Assembly: GCF_000813845.1 (NCBI RefSeq)
Contig: NZ_JWTB01000024.1
Coordinates: forward strand, 62,001-126,000
Direction: 5' to 3'
From: Pseudarthrobacter phenanthrenivorans
Lineage (GTDB): Bacteria > Actinomycetota > Actinomycetes > Actinomycetales > Micrococcaceae
Length of the DNA stretch: 64,000 nt
Shown: positions 58,201-64,000 of the stretch, piece by piece
How the letters are laid out: each line of letters starts with the position of its first letter
Position numbering within the stretch: the first letter of the stretch is position 1
Notes under the pieces: model-generated
Database searches by the model: none
Seen by the model: the letters and a program-made list of their open reading frames with translations, nothing else
Told to the model about the DNA's origin: nothing
Made by a program: the position numbers and the translations under genes

Positions 58201-58399
58201 GCAGCCGTTTGCCGTCCTGACGGGCACCGGGCACGGAGCCGTAGAGGGCAAAGCAGATGGCGTCCAAAACGCTGGTCTTGCCGGCGCCGGTGGGACCGTT
58301 CAGCAGGAACAGGCCGTGGGCGCTCAGCCGGTCGAAGTCGATGTCCTCGGTTCCGGCGAAGGGCCCAAACGCTGTTATCCGGAGATGGTGGATCCTCAC
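55298..58399 (-). CDS. sbcC: exonuclease subunit SbcC (AAA ATPase)
   Basis: A 1033-residue SMC-like ATPase working with SbcD to cut hairpins and DNA ends. Walker A is LLNGPTGAGKTSVLDAICFALYG. Long Ala/Glu-rich coiled coils surround a zinc hook CPVCGSGEHPG near residue 540. The C-terminal signature is FRRDTSTLSGGESFMASLSLALGLADV, with Walker B IETLFVDEGFGSLDE. GTG 58399 overlaps the sbcD stop by 4 bases (GTGA). The long high-GC coiled coil gives many spurious open frames on the other strand. Confidence 0.95.
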   Translation of the reverse strand: MRIHHLRITAFGPFAGTEDIDFDRLSAHGLFLLNGPTGAGKTSVLDAICFALYGSVPGARQDGKRLRSDHAEPGQEPAVTCEFSAQGRRFEVTRSPAWEKPSARGKNGFTVQQAKTLLRERTGGAWVEKSARNDEAGAEIMALLGMDREQFTRVVMLPQGDFAAFLRSKAADRLDLLQKLFGTQRFEALEQELARQAAAAREDVAALSAQLGVLASRAEAEAAPLELPDDGAPPAADIPGRLEWLQDAVSRRLAELTDSAAAADAESQDRRREADREAARHERHRKLQAAAARQRAVEERAPELQELSSRLARHRQAEVLQGQLRAVDAAGAKVHSAEAAAESALTLLRLAAGDGGELAQLGLEEPPAAAAAAARAFPGEADSSAGIMPGAAGELGRLRSLLAVVEARIPDEDKLQDLRKRHRGLAARQDGLQRTVEELADRPAQLQAEREELTHGMDRLEARSVEAALRRKEASAAAELLDVVRRHGTALTARDRVKARHGDSRDGLLEAKRRWLDLREDRLANAASELAAKLVAGEPCPVCGSGEHPGPADAGGNGPGLAQEEEQAHSAYEAAEAAHAQVALELSQAEQEVAVLAGQGGTTPLDDARAGADAALEAAEDAERAAAELLDRRRRLEAVDAGIVQARAALSEAEAELSQTTASLAEVAGQAASLDSALSGLRGNHSSLNRRLKALEDAAAVLAKAVDAQAKLDTARVQAAEAREHLDQALPAAGFATAGEVRAQLLDAAGAAAAEAAIRAAQDEAARVAGLFESEDIVLAQAEAADGFPADEERLAALAAAASAAQAGAREADLAAGMASRCLASLTSLAAEYGALVRSSREPAERAQVLTGLADAAAGRGENTYRMSLNSYVLAARLEQVALAASERLVAMSDGRYLLQHTDAKAARGAKSGLGLEVVDQWTGFRRDTSTLSGGESFMASLSLALGLADVVQQEAGGVEIETLFVDEGFGSLDEQSLEQVMDALEGLRDGGRVVGLVSHVAEMKQRIGTQLQVLKNRNGSTLRISESLDTLL

Positions 58400-59574
58400 C
58401 GTGATGCCTCCAGCAGCCTGACGTTGTCCAGGGCGGCTGCGAGCGCAGCCTTTTCGGCCTGGTCCGCGGCCCGTCCCCGGGCGTGCTCCAGGAAGCCGCA
58501 GCACACGGCGAGGTCATCCGGGGCGCTTGCCAGCCTGGTGCTGTAGCTTGCCTGCGCTGTAGCGGCCGCACCCTGCGGATCGAAGGCGAGGACCAGGGTG
58601 TCCGGGAACCTGGCACGGAGCCGCTCCATGGCACGGGCAGGCCGCTGGGCGTCGGTCAGCGTGACCTGGCAGTAGGCGGTTTGGGCCCATTCGTGGGATG
58701 GATCCTGCAGGAGGTCCGCCAGCGTTCCGCGCAGCACGGCCAGGGAACGTGGCGCCTCCCAATGAACCTCGGTAACGGAGGTGACGCCGTCCGCTCCAAT
58801 GTCCACCAGCCAGCCACCCTTCTGGTGGGTCGCTTCCGAGAAGGAGTAAGCCACGGGCGATCCCGAATACCTGACTGAAGGGGAGAGTGTCTGGCGGCCG
58901 TGCAGATGGCCCAGCGCCGTGTAGCTGAAGCCGTCGAACAGATCCAGCGGAACCGCGCCGACGCCGCCGATGCTGAGGTCCCGCTCGCTGTCCGAACTGA
59001 TGCCTCCGCTGGCGAAAGTGTGGGCGAGGACCACGGACTGTACCGTGGCGGATTCCGCGCGCTGCGCGATGTCCGCCCTGATTCGGGCGGCAGCGGCGCG
59101 GGTCACCTCGAAGTGGCTTGCCGTGTCCGTGCCCAGCTGGTCTGCGACAAGCCGCGGTTCAAGCCACGGGATGCCGTAGACCGCCAGGACTGCTTCCTTC
59201 CCGCCCTGATCCGGTCCCAGCGGCAGAAGCAGCGGGTGGTGCAGCTCCTCCACCTTGGTGCGGAGGTGCACGCCGCCCCGCTCCAGCAGCCGCGCCGCGA
59301 AACCCAGCCGGATGGCGGAGTCATGGTTTCCACTGGTCAGCACCACTTGGGCACCCGTGCCGGTCAGCCTGACGAGGGCGTCATCGAGCAGGTGCACCAC
59401 ATCCACGCCAGGCAGCGCCCGGTCGTAGACGTCACCGGCGATCAGGACGACGTCAACATTGTCCCGCTCGACGGCCGCCACCAACTGGTCGATGAAGGCC
59501 CGCTGGGCATCCAGCATGCCTACCCCGTGGAAGGAACGGCCAAGGTGCCAGTCGGAAGTGTGAAGTAACCGCAT
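58396..59574 (-). CDS. sbcD: exonuclease subunit SbcD
   Basis: A 392-residue Mre11-family calcineurin-like phosphoesterase. The metal ligands are in HTSDWHLGRSF (DxH), LIAGDVYDRALP, LTSGNHDSAIRL, VVLAHTFASG and ALGHLHGRQ. It forms a complex with the coupled SbcC. TAGCTT (59581-59586) lies 6 bases before the ATG, suggesting a leaderless sbcDC transcript. Confidence 0.95.
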   Translation of the reverse strand: MRLLHTSDWHLGRSFHGVGMLDAQRAFIDQLVAAVERDNVDVVLIAGDVYDRALPGVDVVHLLDDALVRLTGTGAQVVLTSGNHDSAIRLGFAARLLERGGVHLRTKVEELHHPLLLPLGPDQGGKEAVLAVYGIPWLEPRLVADQLGTDTASHFEVTRAAAARIRADIAQRAESATVQSVVLAHTFASGGISSDSERDLSIGGVGAVPLDLFDGFSYTALGHLHGRQTLSPSVRYSGSPVAYSFSEATHQKGGWLVDIGADGVTSVTEVHWEAPRSLAVLRGTLADLLQDPSHEWAQTAYCQVTLTDAQRPARAMERLRARFPDTLVLAFDPQGAAATAQASYSTRLASAPDDLAVCCGFLEHARGRAADQAEKAALAAALDNVRLLEASR

Positions 59575-59580
59575 ATCCCT

Positions 59581-59586
59581 AAGCTA
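59581..59586 (-). promoter_or_regulatory. -10 box of sbcDC (leaderless)
   Basis: TAGCTT on the minus strand, 6 bases before the sbcD ATG. Confidence 0.5.
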
Positions 59587-59631
59587 TCGGCAACCACTGA
59601 CAGTCCCGGAAAGCGCCGCGTGGCGCAGCGG

Positions 59632-60621
59632 TCAGGACCGTTTGCCGTCGAAGAATTCCTGGGCCTCGCTGACGCTGCGGCTTCCGTCCCCGCGGGCCGG
59701 CGTGCCGGAGGTGGACGCCGCGGGCATGGCAACGTCCGGGCGGCTGCTGCCGGCGGAAGATGCCTCTGCCCCTTCGCTGTCCCCTTCTTCGCGGTCCACA
59801 ACGTCACCGTCTGCCGCTCCCGGTTTCGCACTGCCGGCGTCGAAACCGTCACCGGCAGTGGCTGCCGACCCCGCGCCCGCGGTGATCCGGAACGCGAGAC
59901 CAGCAATGGCGCCACCGGCCAGCGGCGCCACCAGGAAGACCCATAGTTGCTCCACTGCCCAGCCGGAGCTGAACACGGCGGAAGCAACCGCACGTGCGGG
60001 GTTGAAGGGCAGGTTTCCCACTGACTGGCCCAGCTGCAGGAGCGCCGCGAAGGACAGGCCGACGGCGATGGCCGGCACGGTCCGGTTGCCGTCGCCACGG
60101 CCCGCAGCGCCAAGGAAGACCGCCACGATGATCGCAGCCCCCAACAGTTCCAGCAGCACGACCGCGGCCAGCGGCGCCTGGATGATGGAGTGCTCGCCGA
60201 AGCCGGCGGCCACCGTGTCGAAAGCCGTGCGGCTGTCCGCAATACCGGGCAGCGTGCGGAGGACTCCAAACAGGGCAAGCGCGCCCACCAGGGCCCCCAC
60301 CACCTGGGCCGCCGTGTACGCTGCCGCCGCGCCGGCCCGGATCCTGCCGGCCAGCAGGTGCCCCAGGGTTATGGCCGGGTTGAAGTGTCCGCCGGAGACG
60401 TGCCCAAAGGCGAGCATCGCGGCGGTAATGGCAAGTCCGGCAGCCAGCGCCGCCGGCACGGGGCTGGATTGCGGAATGCTGAAGAGCGGCACGCCGAGTC
60501 CGGCCACCGCCAGGAAGAGGCTGCCAAAGGCCTCGGCCACCAGGCGGGGCAGCAGAGCGCCGTGCCCGGCGGCCGTGGTGCCGGGCTCCAGTGCGTCGCG
60601 GGCGGAGACAGGGGTGCTCAT
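59632..60621 (-). CDS. aquaporin (MIP family) with long C-terminal tail
   Basis: A 329-residue channel with six membrane helices and the two NPA boxes SGGHFNPAITLGH (NPA 81-83) and LPFNPARAVASAVF (NPA 207-209). Arg210 after the second box is the selectivity-filter arginine. It resembles AqpZ-type water channels more than glycerol facilitators, which carry NPAR preceded by an Asp in loop E. About 80 residues after the last helix are acidic, Ser/Ala/Gly-rich and probably disordered, which is unusual. ATG 60621 was chosen because the frame upstream is only antisense to another gene. Confidence 0.9.
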   Translation of the reverse strand: MSTPVSARDALEPGTTAAGHGALLPRLVAEAFGSLFLAVAGLGVPLFSIPQSSPVPAALAAGLAITAAMLAFGHVSGGHFNPAITLGHLLAGRIRAGAAAAYTAAQVVGALVGALALFGVLRTLPGIADSRTAFDTVAAGFGEHSIIQAPLAAVVLLELLGAAIIVAVFLGAAGRGDGNRTVPAIAVGLSFAALLQLGQSVGNLPFNPARAVASAVFSSGWAVEQLWVFLVAPLAGGAIAGLAFRITAGAGSAATAGDGFDAGSAKPGAADGDVVDREEGDSEGAEASSAGSSRPDVAMPAASTSGTPARGDGSRSVSEAQEFFDGKRS

Positions 60622-60858
60622 AATGGGACCTTTGCGTCTGGGAATCTGGTGCTTGCGGGACTGCCGCCGGCCGGTGGTACCGGCACCGGGCAACCCGAGC
60701 AGTATGCCAGCGGAGGCTGTACGTTTGCTGGACGGCAGGCCAGGCCGCGGGCGTGGCTTCCGGCGCCGGCATGGCCGGGAACAGGGCACAGGGTTGGTCG
60801 CGGCCCTGGGTTCGGCGTCGGCTTTGGCGTTGAGTCCGGAGCGGGCTGCGGCGGACGG

Positions 60859-60864
60859 TAAATT
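60859..60864 (+). promoter_or_regulatory. -10 box of the ADP-ribosylglycohydrolase-like gene (leaderless)
   Basis: TAAATT, 6 bases before ATG 60871. Nothing else was seen in the 60622-60870 gap. Confidence 0.5.
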
Positions 60865-60870
60865 TACTCC

Positions 60871-61980
60871 ATGAGCTCCGAGCACGGCATTCCCGCACCC
60901 ACCCTCGCGTCCCGTATCCACGGCTGCCTCCTGGGTGGCGCCCTGGGGGATGCGCTGGGCTATTCCGTGGAAGCCGGCGCGGCCCCCGGCGCCCGCGGAC
61001 GCTCCGGCCCGGGAGAGCCGGGAGGCCTGGGTGTTTTCGGCGACCCATCCGGGCCGGCCCGCTTCTCCGACGACACCCAGCTGACCCTCTACACCGTGGA
61101 CGGCCTGGTGGAGGCCCTGGAATGGGCAAACTCCGGTGTGGGCGCCGATGTGAACGCCTGCCTCTGGCTCGCCTACCTTCGGTGGCTGGCTTCCCAGGGC
61201 GAAGACGCCGGGCCGTCCGCGCCCATGCCCCAGCCCCGCTGGATCGACGGCCAGGAGGTGCTCCGGCAGCGGCGGCATCCGGAGCAGGAGTGCATTTCCG
61301 GCCTCGCCGGCGGCGAAATGGGCACGTCCGTCCGCCCGGTGAACCCGGGCGCGAAAGGCGTTGGCACGGTGATGCGCTCCGCGCCGTTCGGACTCGTTCC
61401 GCATATTGCGTCCGACGCCGTCTACAAGTTGAGTTCCGATGCCGCCTCCCTGACCCACGGCCATCCGTCCGCCAGGCAGAGTGCCGGGATCTTCAGCCTC
61501 CTGATCCACCGCCTGGTGTCCGGCGCGGCCCTGGCGGACGCGGCTGCCGCTGTCACCGCCCATGCAGCCGCCCTTCCGGATGTGGCCCCCGAACTCCCCC
61601 AGAGGCTTGAAGCGGCTCTGCGGCTCGCTGACAAGCGGGACCCAGGCAAGCAGGAGCCAGGCCCCGAAGAACCCGTCCAGGCCCTGGGTGAGGGAAGGCT
61701 GGCTGAGGAAGCCCTCGCCGTCGCGCTTTACGCCGTCCTGTCCACGGCACCGGCTGCCGGTGGAGAAACGGAGCCGGACCGGCACTTCCGGGACGCCGTG
61801 GCGTTGGCCGTGAACCTCGGCGCCGCCAGCGGCACCACCGGTTCGCTGGCCGGAAACATCCTGGGAGCCCTGTACGGGGAGGCCGGACTGCCGGCGGAGT
61901 GGCTTGCGGCCCTGGAGGGGCCGGAGGTGGTCCGGGGCATGGCGGATCAGTTGGTGAAGGTCACTACCGGGGAAGGCTGA
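60871..61980 (+). CDS. ADP-ribosylglycohydrolase-family protein with degenerate metal site
   Basis: A 369-residue protein of the ARH/DraG fold. The first half is normal: RIHGCLLGGALGDALGYSVE and the first metal motif FSDDTQLTLYTVDGLVEAL (D67, D68). The second metal motif, normally GDSDSTG, reads AASGTTG at residues 318-324, so both aspartates that hold the two magnesium ions are Ala and Gly; the context SLAGNILGALYGE is intact. Activity is therefore doubtful; a binding or regulatory role is possible. GHPSARQSAGIFSLLI is typical of the family. Confidence 0.88.
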   Translation: MSSEHGIPAPTLASRIHGCLLGGALGDALGYSVEAGAAPGARGRSGPGEPGGLGVFGDPSGPARFSDDTQLTLYTVDGLVEALEWANSGVGADVNACLWLAYLRWLASQGEDAGPSAPMPQPRWIDGQEVLRQRRHPEQECISGLAGGEMGTSVRPVNPGAKGVGTVMRSAPFGLVPHIASDAVYKLSSDAASLTHGHPSARQSAGIFSLLIHRLVSGAALADAAAAVTAHAAALPDVAPELPQRLEAALRLADKRDPGKQEPGPEEPVQALGEGRLAEEALAVALYAVLSTAPAAGGETEPDRHFRDAVALAVNLGAASGTTGSLAGNILGALYGEAGLPAEWLAALEGPEVVRGMADQLVKVTTGEG

Positions 61981-62046
61981 TGGTGCTGCAGCCTCCGGCA
62001 ACGTCCCCCCGGCGCGGTCATATCCGAACGGCCCTGCACGTCAGTA

Positions 62047-62074
62047 AGGCACTGACGGTCAGGCACTGACGGCA
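62047..62074. repeat. 14-bp tandem duplication across the exonuclease stop
   Basis: AGGCACTGACGGTC and AGGCACTGACGGCA lie head to tail. The stop codon of the exonuclease gene (62059-62061) lies at the junction of the two copies, so the gene end is repeated just past the stop. Confidence 0.85.
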
Positions 62075-63123
62075 GCCGTGCAGGCGCCGTCCCGCGTCTC
62101 CGTTGCGGCGGCCTGCGGCCCGTGCGGCATGTCCCTGCCGCCCACCATCTGCAGGAACTCACCCTCGGAGAGCACTTCGATGGCCTGTCCCCGCTCATGC
62201 AGTTCCAGCACACGCCGGGCCTTGCCGGTGAGCCGTCCGGACCGGAGGTCGGAGGCGACGAACCCGTCCCCCACCACCAGCACGGTGGTGCGGCCGGTGA
62301 CGCGGCTTTCCGTCCGTGCCCCGCAGCGGGCCGAGCGCCGCTTCGCTTCCGGACGGTCGATGGAGAGCTGTCCGGTGAACACCACCGTCTGCGCGTAGAG
62401 CGGGTGGCCCGGCTCGGCATCCAGGTCGGGCTCCGGGTTCGCCCCTTCCTCCGGCCAGCCGGACTGGAACCGTTGGACCAGGGCGGCGCCGTTGCCGGAT
62501 GCCCCGGCGAGGGCCGCCAGGCTGGGCTTCGAGAGGTCGCCGGTGGCGGGATCGAACGCCTGCTGGCGCGGCATGGCCAGGCCGAGCGACAGGTAGAGTT
62601 CGGCGAGGCTGTTGGCGCCGTTGCGCCCGGCGATGTCGACCAGGATCCCGGCGCAGGCACGGGCGTCCTCGGCGGCGTCGTGGTGGTTGACCAACGGTAC
62701 GCCGGCTTCCTCGGCGGCGAACGGCAGCGAATTGGAGACAAGCGAGTAGCAGCGGCGTGACAGCATCACGGTGCAGACGTAGTCATAGGCCGGACCGGGC
62801 AGGCCAGACACCTCAAGTGCCGAGCGGATCACGCCCAGGTCGAACGCGGCATTGTGGGCCGCCAGCACGTCGTCACCGATGAAGGCTCCGATTTCCGGGA
62901 ACAGCTCGCCGAAGCGGGGGGCGTTGGCAACATCGGCTGCGGTGATGCCGTGGATGCGGACGTTGTGGTAGTCAAAATGGTCGTAGCCGGCTGGCGGGCG
63001 CATCAGCCAGGAGGCCTCCCCGACCACTTTCCCGCCCCTCACCTTCGTCAGCCCCACCGAGCACGGAGAGCCGCGGAAGCCGTTGGCCGTTTCGAAGTCG
63101 ATCGCCGTAAAGTCCAAACCCAC
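62059..63123 (-). CDS. DnaQ-like 3'-5' exonuclease fused to a BRCT domain
   Basis: A 354-residue protein. The N-terminal DEDDh exonuclease has FTAIDFETANG (D9, E11), LAAHNAAFDLGVI and the HHDAAEDARACAGIL motif with the catalytic His and Asp. A linker is followed by a C-terminal BRCT domain (QTVVFTGQLSIDRPEAKR, VTGRTTVLVVGDG, KARRVLELHERGQAIEVLSEGEFLQMV). This fusion is typical of actinobacterial proteins related to the DNA polymerase III epsilon subunit and is probably used in DNA repair. TAAGGT lies 7 bases before GTG 63123. Confidence 0.92.
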   Translation of the reverse strand: MGLDFTAIDFETANGFRGSPCSVGLTKVRGGKVVGEASWLMRPPAGYDHFDYHNVRIHGITAADVANAPRFGELFPEIGAFIGDDVLAAHNAAFDLGVIRSALEVSGLPGPAYDYVCTVMLSRRCYSLVSNSLPFAAEEAGVPLVNHHDAAEDARACAGILVDIAGRNGANSLAELYLSLGLAMPRQQAFDPATGDLSKPSLAALAGASGNGAALVQRFQSGWPEEGANPEPDLDAEPGHPLYAQTVVFTGQLSIDRPEAKRRSARCGARTESRVTGRTTVLVVGDGFVASDLRSGRLTGKARRVLELHERGQAIEVLSEGEFLQMVGGRDMPHGPQAAATETRDGACTAAVSA

Positions 63124-63130
63124 GGCCCCT

Positions 63131-63136
63131 ACCTTA
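63131..63136 (-). promoter_or_regulatory. -10 box of exonuclease gene (leaderless)
   Basis: TAAGGT on the minus strand, 7 bases before GTG 63123. Confidence 0.5.
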
Positions 63137-63164
63137 CCGCCGGAGGTCCCGCAGGCCTGTCAAG

Positions 63165-63170
63165 TACCCT
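63165..63170 (+). promoter_or_regulatory. -10 box of DedA gene (leaderless)
   Basis: TACCCT, 6 bases before GTG 63177. Together with the exonuclease promoter it gives two divergent leaderless promoters within 53 bases. Confidence 0.5.
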
Positions 63171-63176
63171 TGAGGA

Positions 63177-63986
63177 GTGAACTTTCCTGTGATGAGTGAC
63201 CTCGCTGTGTCCATGCTGGGCGGTGCGGGACCGGTGCAGCCGAAAATGGCCTCGTTCCTGCCTGACTGGCTGAACCCCCAGGTCTTCCTGGCCGATCCCG
63301 CCCTCGCCCCCTGGGTGGTCCTGCTGGTGTGCGGGATCGTCTTCGCCGAAACGGGCCTGCTGGTGGGTTTCTTCCTTCCCGGCGACTCCATGCTGTTCAC
63401 AGCGGGCCTGCTGGTGGCCACGGACACCATCAAGTTCAATATCTGGCTCCTGGCCCTGCTGGTCGCGGTCTCGGCCATCATCGGCAACCAGACCGGCTAC
63501 CTCATCGGCTCCAAGGCCGGCCCTGCCATCTTCAACAAGCCCAATTCCCGGCTTTTCAAGCGGGAAAACGTGGAGAATGCGCATGCCTTCTTTGAGAAGC
63601 ACGGCGGCAAGGCCCTGATCCTGGCCCGCTTCGTGCCCATCATCCGCACGTTCGTCCCGGTGATCGTCGGCGTGGCGCAGATGAGCAGGAGGAAGTTCTT
63701 CCTTTACAACGTCATCGGCGCCCTGCTGTGGGGCGGCGGCGTGACCCTGCTCGGCTACCTGCTGGGCGACAAGGTTCCGTGGGTCCGCGACAACCTGGAC
63801 ATTATCTTCATCGCCATCGTGCTGGTCTCGGTGATCCCCATCGGTATCGAGATCCTGCGCGGCCTGGCCGCCAAGCGCCAGGCGCAGGCCTACGGCACGG
63901 ACGCCGTCGATGAGTACATCGAGGAGCACGAGCCGCAAGCGGAACGCAAGACCCACCGCAACATCCCGGGCAGCCGGCCCGAATAG
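63177..63986 (+). CDS. DedA-family (VTT-domain) membrane protein
   Basis: A 269-residue membrane protein. Conserved features are FAETGLLVGFFLPGDSMLFTAG, QTGYLIGSKAGPAIFNKPNSRLFKRENVENAHAFFEKHG, and RFVPIIRTFVPVIVGVAQMSRRKFFLYNVIGALLWG, where the Arg and Pro in the RFVPIIRTF stretch are required in studied DedA proteins. Members flip or recycle lipid carriers such as undecaprenyl phosphate. A polar tail of about 40 residues ends the protein. GTG 63177 fits the leaderless promoter; ATG 63192 is the alternative. Confidence 0.9.
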   Translation: MNFPVMSDLAVSMLGGAGPVQPKMASFLPDWLNPQVFLADPALAPWVVLLVCGIVFAETGLLVGFFLPGDSMLFTAGLLVATDTIKFNIWLLALLVAVSAIIGNQTGYLIGSKAGPAIFNKPNSRLFKRENVENAHAFFEKHGGKALILARFVPIIRTFVPVIVGVAQMSRRKFFLYNVIGALLWGGGVTLLGYLLGDKVPWVRDNLDIIFIAIVLVSVIPIGIEILRGLAAKRQAQAYGTDAVDEYIEEHEPQAERKTHRNIPGSRPE

Positions 63987-64000
63987 CTGCGGCTGTCCCT

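Noticed and set aside
60622..62001. Long upstream extension of the aquaporin frame (about 460 extra residues)
   Set aside because: It runs antisense through the ADP-ribosylglycohydrolase-like gene, has no homology-like motifs, and ATG 60621 gives a normal aquaporin N-terminus.

Overview
The window is a contiguous stretch of high-GC actinobacterial chromosome, most like Arthrobacter/Pseudarthrobacter (Micrococcaceae). This rests on base composition, frequent GTG starts, ATGA/GTGA-coupled genes, many promoters of the leaderless TANNNT type, sunset-domain, DUF1684 and DedA proteins, and an NdnR-type nad operon. I see no integrase, transposase, phage gene, CRISPR array, rRNA or origin. It reads as ordinary core and accessory chromosome.

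Layout. 1-3.8 kb: end of a YhgE/Pip-like membrane protein, HAD hydrolase, gltX, FAH-family enzyme. 3.8-7 kb: MBL hydrolase, ilvE, leuB. 7-12.4 kb: a NarL-type two-component system followed by an ABC exporter (ATPase plus FtsX-type permease). 12.5-17.7 kb: metG and a second ABC/FtsX pair. 17.9-25.2 kb: serA, ilvC, ilvN, ilvB and ilvD on the minus strand; ilvBN(C) sits behind an attenuator with an 18-codon leader peptide. 25.5-30.4 kb: sunset-domain protein, sugar dehydrogenase lipoprotein, tRNA-Lys(CTT), MarR regulator, Bcp peroxiredoxin, tRNA-Leu(TAG), fasciclin lipoprotein. 30.6-38.9 kb: orphan peptide-type binding protein, mqo, RND permease, and a flavin monooxygenase/MarR pair behind a palindromic operator. 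39-42.2 kb: transglutaminase, lipoprotein, DUF1684 protein, GtrA. 42.2-48.1 kb: NAD de novo operon ndnR-nadA-nadB-nadC-nadS with a 27-bp operator inside its promoter. 48.3-55.2 kb: amino-acid permease, hydrolase, phosphoribosyltransferase, MHS-type MFS transporter with divergent IclR regulator, second MFS transporter. 55.3-64 kb: sbcCD, aquaporin, ADP-ribosylglycohydrolase-like protein, exonuclease-BRCT protein, DedA protein.

The main metabolic theme is branched-chain amino acid synthesis (ilvBNC, ilvD, leuB, ilvE) next to serA and two aminoacyl-tRNA synthetases. The second theme is self-regulated NAD synthesis, with a cysteine desulfurase likely supplying the Fe-S cluster of NadA.

The most informative non-coding signals are: the ilv attenuator; the NdnR operator; a hairpin that holds the ribosome-binding site and start of the second MFS gene, where the best start meets a stop at codon 5; a nested-dyad element upstream of the second ABC exporter; and a recurring leaderless promoter architecture. 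I found no convincing wholly new multi-gene system. No intergenic stretch exceeds about 300 bases.
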